Assembly: GCA_965247175.1 (NCBI GenBank)
Contig: OZ252006.1
Span: 1,426,001-1,490,000 of the forward strand
DNA: 64,000 nucleotides
Direction: 5' to 3'
Source of the DNA: JANQMX01 sp965247175
GTDB lineage: Bacteria > Pseudomonadota > Alphaproteobacteria > Kiloniellales > DSM-21159
The notes beneath the pieces were generated by a model. The model saw only the letters and a program-made list of their open reading frames with translations. It was not told where the DNA came from and made no database searches. The position numbers were made by a program, and so were the translations under genes. This document shows, in pieces, positions 33,301 through 41,341 of the stretch (the first letter of the stretch is position 1; the number at the start of each line of letters is the position of its first letter).

Positions 33301-34470
33301 CTAAGCCGCGGCCTTGGCCGCCATCGGCGGGGCATCTGACACGGCAACAAAGGTTTCGGGGTAGAAGCCGTTGAACTGCGTCGCCAAAGCGTTGGAGTAG
33401 GCGCCGACCTGATCGATCTCGATCCAGTCGCCTTCCTCCACGTCCGCAGGCAGCCGAAAGCGATAGGGCAAGACGTCCACGGAATCGCAGGTCGGCCCGT
33501 TGAGCAGAAACTCCTGCATCTCCGTTTCGCCGAGCGGCTTGCGGGGAACCAGACGCGCCGGCAGGCGAATCTTGGCCGTCACCAGCTCAGACAGCGAGCC
33601 ATAGATACCATCGTTGATGTAGAGCTGGTCGCCCTTGCGCAGCTGCACCTGCACCAAGAGAGAGCAGCCGGCGGCGACCAGGGCCCGCCCCGGCTCACAG
33701 AGGATATCGATCGAAGGCTTGACCCGGTTGGCCTTCAAGGCCTCGCGGATGGCATCGAAATACGCTTCCAGCGCCGGCGCAGCGGTGTCTTCGTAGCGCG
33801 CCGGAAATCCGCCGCCCACGTCGATACAAGTCGGCTCGACCTCTGCCTCTTTGACGATCTCGCCGACCAGCCCGATGGCCGTGCTATAGGCGTCCGGCCG
33901 TAGGCACTGGGAGCCGACATGAAAGGCCACCCCGACCTTGAGCCCCTCCCCCGCCGCGCGACGCAATAGCGCCACCGCATCCTCGGCGGCAGCGCCGAAC
34001 TTTGCCGAGAGGTGATAGAGCGTGCCGGGTGAAGGTGGCGTGGTGATGCGCACGATGGCAACGACCTCCCGCCCGCCGGTCTCCTCCAAGACCTTCTCCA
34101 GCTCCTTCTCGTGGTCGATCACGAAGTGGCGCACGCCATAGACCTGGTAGGCCGTGTTGATGACCGCCCGACCCTTTACCGGATGCATGAAATAGGTCTT
34201 GGCATCGGGATAGGTCTCCGCCACCTGGGCGATCTCCGGCAAGGACGCCGTGTCGAAGCTGCGAATGCCCGACTGGTAGAGGCTGGAGAGCACCATGGGA
34301 TGGGGATTGCACTTGATGGCGTAGAGCACCTCGCCGGGAAAACTGCCGAGAAAGCGCTTGGCCATGGCCTGGAGCAGATGAGGGCGCAGGCAATAGATCG
34401 GATAGCTCGGCTCGAGCGCCTCCACGACCGCGCGGATATCGTCGAACTGTTTGGGCGCCGGGCTCATCAT
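33301..34470 (-). CDS. Ornithine/diaminopimelate-type decarboxylase (PLP fold III)
   Basis: A 389-residue alanine-racemase-fold decarboxylase, probably for ornithine in polyamine synthesis. PLP lysine is Lys53 in YAIKCNPHP; the pyridine-stacking HVGSQ, the phosphate-binding GGGFP and EPGR segments, and the catalytic cysteine in GPTCDSVDVL are all present. The GPTCDSVD motif with aspartate favours ornithine or lysine over diaminopimelate. It lies 45 nt downstream of the malonyl-CoA decarboxylase gene on the same strand, as in several alphaproteobacteria. Confidence 0.9.
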   Translation of the reverse strand: MMSPAPKQFDDIRAVVEALEPSYPIYCLRPHLLQAMAKRFLGSFPGEVLYAIKCNPHPMVLSSLYQSGIRSFDTASLPEIAQVAETYPDAKTYFMHPVKGRAVINTAYQVYGVRHFVIDHEKELEKVLEETGGREVVAIVRITTPPSPGTLYHLSAKFGAAAEDAVALLRRAAGEGLKVGVAFHVGSQCLRPDAYSTAIGLVGEIVKEAEVEPTCIDVGGGFPARYEDTAAPALEAYFDAIREALKANRVKPSIDILCEPGRALVAAGCSLLVQVQLRKGDQLYINDGIYGSLSELVTAKIRLPARLVPRKPLGETEMQEFLLNGPTCDSVDVLPYRFRLPADVEEGDWIEIDQVGAYSNALATQFNGFYPETFVAVSDAPPMAAKAAA

Positions 34471-34515
34471 CGCATCGATCTCTCGCTGATCTGAGTTGGC
34501 CCGCAGGAGCCAGCC

Positions 34516-36126
34516 TCAGGCAGCCCCCTTCACGTCCTCGGCGGGCGAGGCGGAACCGGGCTGCTCATCACTTGGCGTCGCGTCGTCATTGGGCGATGTC
34601 ACCGGAGCGGCTTCTTCAACAACGTCTGCCTTGGGCTCTTTGGTTTTCTTCGGCTTCTTGGGTTGCTTGACCTCCTCGGTCAGCGGCTGCAGCGCCTTGG
34701 CCTTCCTGAGGCGCTTCATCAGGCTCTTGACCTCGGGCCCGACGGCAACCTTGCCTTCGCTCACATAGGCCTCGTGGTTCGGTTCGATCTCATCCGGCAG
34801 GTAGCGGTAGTTGACCATGATCCCCGCCGACTGCTTGAGGCCTTTTGGGGAGCGGTCGCCGAGCCAGTTGATACGCTCCAGCCTTGCGCCGTTCTTCAGA
34901 TGGAAGCGCGCCACCGGGTCGAGGGGCCGCCCATCGGTCCGTGTCTGCTGAAAGTAGCCGGCTGCAAGACGCATGACGGGTGCTTCGAGCAGTTCGGTGA
35001 GCTCCGCCTCGCCTGGCCAGTCGACCCGCGCCAGCAAGGCTTGGAGGGCTTCGGCGCTGTCGACGCTGTCACTGTCATGATCAGCCGCCCGCTGCTTGAG
35101 CGCATCCTGCTCCTCGCCGCTCAAGACCGAGTCCAAGGTGCTGGCCGGCAAAGACTTCAGCCAACCGCGGAAACCCGGCACCGGAGAGAGCGTGCAGTAC
35201 GACTTGATGCCGGGCAGGTCGCGGGCGAGCTGCTGCACCACCATCTTGATCAGGTACTCGCCGAAGGCGATGCCCTTGAGGCCCCGTTGCGTGTTGGAGA
35301 TCGAATAGAAGATCGCGGTGTCGGCGTTCTCCGGGTCGCCCAGCGGCGCCTGCTCGTCGAGCAGGGTCTGAATGCTGGCCGACATGCCCTTGACCAGCGC
35401 GACCTCGACGAACGCCAAGGGCTCCTCCGGCATGCGCGGATGAAACAGCGCATAGAGCCGCCGGTCGGAGTCCAGCCGGTCGCGCAGGTCGCTCCAGGAC
35501 GTGATCTCGTGCACCGCCTCGTAGAGGATCAGCTTTTCCAAGAGAGAGGCGCTGGACTCCCAGGTGATACGCCGAAGATCGAGGAAGCCGACGTCGAACC
35601 AACTGGTCAGCAGTTCGTGCAGATCATCGTCCAGCGCCGCAAGATAAGGGTCGTCCTTGATCAGCGCCAAGAGATCCGCCCGCAGGTCAGCCAGGAATTT
35701 GACGCCTTCGGGCAAGGTGTTGAATTGGGTGAGAAGCTTGAGATAGAGCGGCACCAGAGCGCGGCGCGCTTTGCGCTCCGCAGCCAGGCGCTCTCCGTCG
35801 CCCTGCGCATGGTCGAGCGCCGCCATGGCCTCCCCCACCGCGGTGGGATCCACGGCGAACTTGTGCGCCATGAGGACGAGAAAGTCGCGGCGCCCGCTGG
35901 AGCTCATTTCGAGATAGACCCGGCCCAGCTCGGCGGTGCGCTGGCGAGCGGAGACCTCGCCGCCCCGCGCCTCGACGCACTCGCGCATCAGCGCTTCCAA
36001 CGCGCCCATGTCGCGGGCCGGATCGCCGGCCGCACCGATACCGATGCGCCCGGCAATGTCCCGCCAAGCGCTGGCGACGTTCTGGAAGGTGCGGTCGAAC
36101 AGACTTTCGCTAACCGTATCGCTCAT
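34516..36126 (-). CDS. Malonyl-CoA decarboxylase
   Basis: A 536-residue enzyme converting malonyl-CoA to acetyl-CoA and CO2. The N-terminal helical domain (about residues 100-200) is followed by the GNAT-like catalytic domain containing the FYSISNTQRGLKG serine segment and the RFHLKNGARLERINW histidine segment equivalent to human Ser329/His423. The C-terminus carries an extra 60-residue low-complexity tail rich in Lys, Pro, Glu and Ala (KQPKKPKKTKEPK). The start is 54 nt from a long inverted repeat. Together with malonyl-CoA synthetase at 41342 it completes malonate catabolism. Confidence 0.93.
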   Translation of the reverse strand: MSDTVSESLFDRTFQNVASAWRDIAGRIGIGAAGDPARDMGALEALMRECVEARGGEVSARQRTAELGRVYLEMSSSGRRDFLVLMAHKFAVDPTAVGEAMAALDHAQGDGERLAAERKARRALVPLYLKLLTQFNTLPEGVKFLADLRADLLALIKDDPYLAALDDDLHELLTSWFDVGFLDLRRITWESSASLLEKLILYEAVHEITSWSDLRDRLDSDRRLYALFHPRMPEEPLAFVEVALVKGMSASIQTLLDEQAPLGDPENADTAIFYSISNTQRGLKGIAFGEYLIKMVVQQLARDLPGIKSYCTLSPVPGFRGWLKSLPASTLDSVLSGEEQDALKQRAADHDSDSVDSAEALQALLARVDWPGEAELTELLEAPVMRLAAGYFQQTRTDGRPLDPVARFHLKNGARLERINWLGDRSPKGLKQSAGIMVNYRYLPDEIEPNHEAYVSEGKVAVGPEVKSLMKRLRKAKALQPLTEEVKQPKKPKKTKEPKADVVEEAAPVTSPNDDATPSDEQPGSASPAEDVKGAA

Positions 36127-36179
36127 GGCTTACAAACCGTGTTCTTCGCTGCAAAACGCGGCTGAGCGCTTCGCCTTGG

Positions 36180-36231
36180 GACAGCTTACCTCATCTTAGC
36201 CGGCAAATTGGTTACCATGAGGCAAGCTGTC
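36180..36231. promoter_or_regulatory. Long inverted repeat in malonyl-CoA decarboxylase/patatin gap (candidate operator)
   Basis: GACAGCTTACCTCAT (36180-36194) and ATGAGGCAAGCTGTC (36217-36231) are reverse complements with one mismatch across a 22-nt spacer. Each arm is 54 and 91 nt from the decarboxylase start and 146 nt or more from the patatin start. The geometry fits two half-sites of a dimeric regulator or a cruciform-forming element. No regulator gene is next to it. Confidence 0.55.
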
Positions 36232-36376
36232 TCAGACCCGCAATTCAGGTCTCAACGCAGCCATGGATCGCCGCTATGCACTTACAGCAGAGTGGGTTAC
36301 AATCTGTATTTACGACTTTTGTTTGTTATTTCGTTGCGCATTCTTCTGAGTTCAACAACCAGCCGTGGAGGTCAGC

Positions 36377-38179
36377 ATGACCGAGGACCGCCGTGGCGCC
36401 CAGGCGCTCCCCCCTGTCGAGTACAGCGACGCTAACGCCAAGAAGCAGGATCCCGACCCCGGACATTTCGAGATCGGACTTGTGCTTGCCGGTGCGGTCT
36501 CGGCCGGCGCCTACATCGCTGGCGCGCTCGACTTCCTGATCGAAGCGATGGACTCCTGGGAAGACGCAAAGGCGCGAGATCGCGACAACGGGACAACGAC
36601 GGTTCCCAACCACAGCGTCGATTTGAAGGTTGTGACCGGCGCTTCGGGTGGCGGCATGAACGGCGCAATCGCCGCTGCCACCCTGGGCCGCAGCTTTCCT
36701 CATATCCGCCTTGCCGACGTTCCCAGCGATGGCGCAGCGGTGACGGAGAATCCCTTCTTCGACGCCTGGGTACAGCAGATCGATATCTCCAAGCTGCTCG
36801 GGGGCCAGGACATGATAGAGGGGCAAGCGCCCCCGTCCCTGCTCGACTCCAGCAAGCTTTGGGAGATTGTGACCTCGACCCTGACCTGGCCGTCAGGCTC
36901 GCAACAGCGGCAACGCCCGTGGGTCTGCGATCCCTTGCGCGTCTTCTTGACGGTCACCAATCTGCGCGGCGTGCCCTACGGTCTGCGGTTCGGCGGCGAA
37001 AGCACGGGCGGCTACGGCAACTACATGATGCTGCACCGCGATCATGTGCGCTTTGCCTTGAATGGCGTAGGGGACGCTACCGCGGAGGCTCCCTTCGCCG
37101 ATGAAACCCTGTTGAGCAGCCCGGTAAGCGTCAACGCGCCCGAGTGGCGCCGACTGGGTGTGGCGGCGCTCGCCAGCGGTGCCTTCCCGGGCTTTCTACA
37201 GGCCCGCACTCTGGAGGGTCTGCGGAGTGATTATGCGTACCGCGTTGTCGCCTGGGAGCAGGATCGCAGCAGCTTCGAGAGCGTTCCTCCAAGTTGGGAC
37301 AGCTTGGAGACCGCCGAGACCAACGGAGACGATTACCGCTTCCTCAATGTCGACGGCGGGGCCATGGACAACGAGCCGTTGGAACTGGCCCGAATCGTCT
37401 TGGCCGGTGCACGGGGCCGCAACGAACGAGCGGGCGACAAAGCCAACCGGGCGACGCTCCTGATTGACCCCTTTGTGGATGCGCCGCACGGCGGGCCGGC
37501 AAGCGGTGACGATCGCAATCCGCTATCGGACCTCAGCAGCCTGTTCGGCGCCTATAAGAGCCAGGCGCGCTTCCGCCCGGAAGACCTGGCGCTCGCAAGC
37601 AATCCCGAGACCTACAGCCGTTTCGTCATTGCACCCAGCCGAAGTGGACATGGCGCGCCGCATCCCCTGGCGGCAGGCGCGTTCGGTGGCTTCGGCGGGT
37701 TTCTCGCCCGGGACTTCCGCGTGCACGACTACTTGCTCGGCCGGCGCAACGCGCAGCGCTTCCTTAGTCGCTACTTCACCCTGCCCGCTCGCAATCCCCT
37801 GTTCGCCGGCTGGACGCAAGACAGCGCGCTTCGGGAGCGCTACCTCACCCTGTCTCCAAGCGCCGATGGCGAGTCCGTTTCTCCCGATCACCTGCCGATC
37901 ATCCGGCTGATCGACGGCTCACCCGGCCGCAATCAACCCGAGCCTTTGCCGAGCTGGCCGCGCGGCGGTGTGAACATCCAGGCCATCGCAACGCAGGTCG
38001 AGGCGCGCGGCGCCCACCTCTACCCTTACGTGGAGGATATGCTTCCGCTCAACGGCGTCGCCGGTTGGCTGTTCAAGACCTTTGCGGCCGAGAAGCTGCG
38101 GCAGGGACTCATGACCAAGTTGCGGCAGACCGCCGTCGAAAAGCTGAGGCGTGAGCTCGCCGCCTTCAACCTGCTCTAG
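36377..38179 (+). CDS. Patatin-like phospholipase
   Basis: A 600-residue protein from ATG 36377 (GGAGG six nt upstream). The patatin catalytic dyad is visible: oxyanion loop LAGAVSAGAYIAGAL (37-51), nucleophile Ser90 in TGASGGGMNG, and the aspartate in NVDGGAMDNEP at about residue 330. The C-terminal 250 residues are not typical of short patatins and may be a separate helical region. It probably hydrolyses acyl chains of lipids; no signal peptide is seen. It is divergent from malonyl-CoA decarboxylase and convergent with the TRAP genes, so its relation to malonate metabolism is open. Confidence 0.88.
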   Translation: MTEDRRGAQALPPVEYSDANAKKQDPDPGHFEIGLVLAGAVSAGAYIAGALDFLIEAMDSWEDAKARDRDNGTTTVPNHSVDLKVVTGASGGGMNGAIAAATLGRSFPHIRLADVPSDGAAVTENPFFDAWVQQIDISKLLGGQDMIEGQAPPSLLDSSKLWEIVTSTLTWPSGSQQRQRPWVCDPLRVFLTVTNLRGVPYGLRFGGESTGGYGNYMMLHRDHVRFALNGVGDATAEAPFADETLLSSPVSVNAPEWRRLGVAALASGAFPGFLQARTLEGLRSDYAYRVVAWEQDRSSFESVPPSWDSLETAETNGDDYRFLNVDGGAMDNEPLELARIVLAGARGRNERAGDKANRATLLIDPFVDAPHGGPASGDDRNPLSDLSSLFGAYKSQARFRPEDLALASNPETYSRFVIAPSRSGHGAPHPLAAGAFGGFGGFLARDFRVHDYLLGRRNAQRFLSRYFTLPARNPLFAGWTQDSALRERYLTLSPSADGESVSPDHLPIIRLIDGSPGRNQPEPLPSWPRGGVNIQAIATQVEARGAHLYPYVEDMLPLNGVAGWLFKTFAAEKLRQGLMTKLRQTAVEKLRRELAAFNLL

Positions 38180-38183
38180 CGGG

Positions 38184-39515
38184 CTATTGGACAACCGGGC
38201 CGAAGATCAGATCCGGTAGACCCGTAGCCAGTTCCGGCACCAGGCAGAGAATGATGATCGCCAGCACCATGCAGCCGACGTAGGGCAAGGAGCCTTTGAG
38301 GATGGTCTGCAGACGGATGTCGGGCGCTATGCCGTTGATCACATAGAGGTTGAGTCCCACTGGCGGTGTGATCAGCCCGATCTCCATGTTGATGGTCAGG
38401 ACCACGGCGAACCAATAAGGATCGAAGCCCGCCGAGACCACGATGGGCAGCAGGATGGGGGCGGCCATCAGGATGACGGCCACCGGCGGCAGAAAGAAAC
38501 CGGCGACCAGCAGGAAGAGGTTGATGAAGAGCATCAGCACCCAGCGGTTCACGTCCATGGCGACGATCCATTCGGCGATCGACTGGGTGACGTGGAGGCT
38601 GGAGAGCATGAAGCTGAAGAGGCCCGAGGCGCCGATAATGATGAGGATCATCACCGACTCCTTGGTGGAGTCGCGGAACACCCGCCAGATCGAGCCGAAG
38701 CTCCACATGCGGTAGATCACCACCGCGATCAGCAGGCAGAAAAGCGCGCCGACGGCCGCCGTCTCGGAAGGTGTGGCCACGCCTCCGTAGAGGGCGAAGA
38801 GCACGGCAACGATGATGACGATGAAGGGCAGCACCCGCGGCAAGCTTTCCAGCTTCTCTTGCCAGGAATAGACGCGCTGGCCGAGCACCTCGCGTCCGCC
38901 GCTGCGCCAGGTCGAATAGACCGACCAGATCATGAACAGCAGAACCAGCATCAGCCCGGGCACCGCGCCGGCCAGGAACAGACGGCCGATCGAGGTCTCG
39001 GTGGCGATGCCGTAAACGATCATGGTGATCGAGGGCGGGATAAGGATGCCGAGGGTGCCGCCGGCGGCGATGGAACCCGCCGCCACCGTGTCCGGGTAGC
39101 CGCGCCGGCGCATCTCGGGGATACCCATCTTGCCGATGGCCGCGCAGGTCGCCGGCGAGGAACCGGAGAGTGCCGAGAAGATGGCGCAGGCCCCAAGGTT
39201 GGAGACGACGAGGCCCCCAGGCACCCGGGTCAGCCAGCGCTCCAAGGCTTCATAGAGGTCGGAGCCGGCGCGGCTCGAGGCCACCGCCGCTCCCATCAGG
39301 ATGAACATGGGGATGGACAGCAGCTCGAAACTGTTGAGCTTGGCGAAGAGGATCTCCGGCAAGGTCGTGACCGCGAGCCAGCCGGAGAAATCGAAGATAG
39401 CCAGAAAGCCCATGGACACGATCATCAGACCGATGGCGACGGGCATGCCGGAGAAGAGCACGATCACCGTGACGATGGCGATCAGGGCGCCGAGAATGAG
39501 CGGATCGTTGAGCAT
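38184..39515 (-). CDS. dctM: TRAP transporter large permease (DctM type)
   Basis: A 443-residue protein with about 12 membrane helices typical of the DctM/TRAP-C family; landmarks are LSIPMFILMGAAVASS near the N-terminus and AGGTLGILIPPSITMIVYG, the signature of the transport domain, plus NMEIGLITPPVGLNLYVING in the C-terminal half. It forms the sodium-driven channel together with DctQ, whose gene ends one nt upstream. Position in a malonate gene group suggests a dicarboxylate such as malonate as substrate, by inference. Confidence 0.93.
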   Translation of the reverse strand: MLNDPLILGALIAIVTVIVLFSGMPVAIGLMIVSMGFLAIFDFSGWLAVTTLPEILFAKLNSFELLSIPMFILMGAAVASSRAGSDLYEALERWLTRVPGGLVVSNLGACAIFSALSGSSPATCAAIGKMGIPEMRRRGYPDTVAAGSIAAGGTLGILIPPSITMIVYGIATETSIGRLFLAGAVPGLMLVLLFMIWSVYSTWRSGGREVLGQRVYSWQEKLESLPRVLPFIVIIVAVLFALYGGVATPSETAAVGALFCLLIAVVIYRMWSFGSIWRVFRDSTKESVMILIIIGASGLFSFMLSSLHVTQSIAEWIVAMDVNRWVLMLFINLFLLVAGFFLPPVAVILMAAPILLPIVVSAGFDPYWFAVVLTINMEIGLITPPVGLNLYVINGIAPDIRLQTILKGSLPYVGCMVLAIIILCLVPELATGLPDLIFGPVVQ

Positions 39516-39516
39516 C

Positions 39517-40050
39517 TCAGTGAACCGCTCTCGTTTCCTTGCCGGGCTCTAGTCCGAAGGGATGGTCCCGGCCCGTGACCAACGCCAGAAGGTCGGCAAA
39601 CAACTGCAAGCACATCAGGCCGAAACCGACCGGCATAGAGAGGTAGGGCCGCCACAGCGGCACCCCCCAAACCGTGTCCGAGACCTCGCCCCAGTCCCAG
39701 GCCTCGTACCAGAACTCGTAGCCGTAGACCGCCAACAAGAGGCAGACGCCAAGCGCAAGAAGCTTCGAGACCACTGCCAGGACGAAGCGCGACGTGCCTC
39801 TGAGATAAATTGGCAGGAGGTCGACGTTGACGTGTCCCCGCAAGGACTGGACGTAGGGCATGCCTATCAAGGTCGCCGAGAGCATCAGATAGGTGACCAG
39901 CTCGGTCTGCCAGATGGTCGACTCGTTCAGCACGTAGCGCATGAAAACGAGCTGGCAGACGATCGCGATCGAGACCGCGAACATGCAGGCCGCAACGATG
40001 CCGCACAGCAGGGACAAGCGACGCACGGCCGCGATGAAGAGATCTATCAT
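39517..40050 (-). CDS. dctQ: TRAP transporter small permease (DctQ type)
   Basis: A 177-residue four-helix membrane protein of the DctQ family (VFMRYVLNESTIWQTELVTYL and TLIGMPYVQSLRGHVNVDLL are typical). It bridges the periplasmic receptor and DctM. It is separated from the dctP gene by a 93-nt gap that holds a strong hairpin, and lies one nt upstream of dctM. Confidence 0.92.
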   Translation of the reverse strand: MIDLFIAAVRRLSLLCGIVAACMFAVSIAIVCQLVFMRYVLNESTIWQTELVTYLMLSATLIGMPYVQSLRGHVNVDLLPIYLRGTSRFVLAVVSKLLALGVCLLLAVYGYEFWYEAWDWGEVSDTVWGVPLWRPYLSMPVGFGLMCLQLFADLLALVTGRDHPFGLEPGKETRAVH

Positions 40051-40092
40051 GGGCGCTCGGCTGACGGTTTAGCCGCTGGGGCTAGGGATGAA

Positions 40093-40120
40093 ACGGGGCG
40101 GCATGCTGGTGCCGCCCCGT
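40093..40120 (-). terminator. Strong hairpin between dctP and dctQ (attenuator or mRNA stabiliser)
   Basis: An 11-bp perfect stem, ACGGGGCGGCA/TGCCGCCCCGT, with a 6-nt loop lies 23 nt after the dctP stop. On the minus strand it is followed only by TTTC, so it is a partial terminator or a 3' stabiliser. Such hairpins after receptor genes let the binding protein be made in excess over the permeases. Confidence 0.7.
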
Positions 40121-40143
40121 GAGCTTTCGGCAACCGCCTGGTG

Positions 40144-41139
40144 CTACTCCACCGCAAGCGCCTTATCGAGAAGCGCCTGACCGCCGTCGACATCGTCGGC
40201 GAACTTCTTGTAGGAGGTCTCCTGCGCCACAGCGCGCCAAGCGTCGAACTCTTCCTGGGTCATGTTGGCGATCTCGACGCCGTTCTTCTCATAGACCTCG
40301 ATCGAGTTGGCATCGATCTTTTTGGCCTCCTCCAAGAAATAGGCCTCGGCCTTGGCGGCGCCCTCCTGCATCGCCTTCTGCTGCTCAGGCGTGAGCTTGT
40401 TCCAGCTCTCTTCGGACAGAATGAGCGGGTGATACATGAACCAGAGCGCAAAGTCGCTGGCCGGGGTGTAGCACTGCACCTGCTCATAGATGCGGAAGGA
40501 CACGAAGCTGGAGGAGCTGGTGTTGGCACCGTCCAGCACGCCGGTCTGCATGGCGTTGTAGATTTCCGAGCTCGGCATGGAGGTGATCGACGCGCCGGCA
40601 CCGGCCAGCATCTGCTCGAAGGCCTTGCCGGCCGCGCGCATCTGCATGCCCTTCACGTCATCCGGCGAGGTGATGCAGCGGTCCTTGGACGCGAAGCCAC
40701 CGGCCAGCCAGCCGTGCAGCAGGAAGAGCACGCCGTCTTCCTTGGCGATAGCCTTGATTTGGTCGATGAACTCGGAGTCGTTGAGGCGCTGGGCGTGGTC
40801 GTGGTTCTTCACCAGCCCAGGCATCAGGGTGAGATTGTACTCAGGCCGCAAGCCGCCGGCGTAAGCCAGGGGGTAGATCGACATGTCGAGCTGCCCGCGC
40901 GCCACGGGCTTGTACTGCTCGCGCGGCTTGAAGAGCGATTTGCTGGGATAGATCTGAATTTCGAGGCCGACGTCGGCCTCTTCGACATGGTTGGCCAGGA
41001 CCTCCGCCACCTTGTGACGCACGTCCGAGGTCGACCACTGGTGCGACAGTCGCATGACCGTCTCCGCGCTCGCCGTGCCGGCAGACAGCGCCACTGAAAG
41101 GGCGACCGCAGCGATCGCCACTCCCTTTGTCGTCCGCAT
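40144..41139 (-). CDS. dctP: TRAP transporter solute receptor (DctP family)
   Basis: A 331-residue periplasmic binding protein with a signal peptide ending near SAGTASA (residue 25). The fold marks are VMRLSHQWSTSDVRHKVAE at the N-terminus and MQMRAAGKAFEQMLAGAGAS containing the ligand-carboxylate arginine region, followed by SEIYNAMQTGVLDGANTS. It delivers a carboxylate to DctQM. Malonate is the favoured ligand from the neighbouring malonyl-CoA synthetase gene, but this is not shown. Confidence 0.92.
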   Translation of the reverse strand: MRTTKGVAIAAVALSVALSAGTASAETVMRLSHQWSTSDVRHKVAEVLANHVEEADVGLEIQIYPSKSLFKPREQYKPVARGQLDMSIYPLAYAGGLRPEYNLTLMPGLVKNHDHAQRLNDSEFIDQIKAIAKEDGVLFLLHGWLAGGFASKDRCITSPDDVKGMQMRAAGKAFEQMLAGAGASITSMPSSEIYNAMQTGVLDGANTSSSSFVSFRIYEQVQCYTPASDFALWFMYHPLILSEESWNKLTPEQQKAMQEGAAKAEAYFLEEAKKIDANSIEVYEKNGVEIANMTQEEFDAWRAVAQETSYKKFADDVDGGQALLDKALAVE

Positions 41140-41341
41140 GAGCGTATTCCTCCCTTAGGACTTTTGCTTGTTGTTGCTTCTCGCCTTTCCACAGCAAAAA
41201 GCGATGCAATGACGGTAGGCGAAATACCGGGACCGTCAAGGCAAGGCAGTCTAGCGCCCTTGTCTCGCCCGCGCGATTGCCTGATAGAGCAAGGGTGCTA
41301 TTCCGCAGCACCAACCTCTCAGCTTTCCTTCGACAGACTCG

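Noticed and set aside
41213..41239. GACGGT...ACCGTC inverted repeat upstream of matB and dctP
   Set aside because: Only 6 bp per arm in a GC-rich region; expected by chance.
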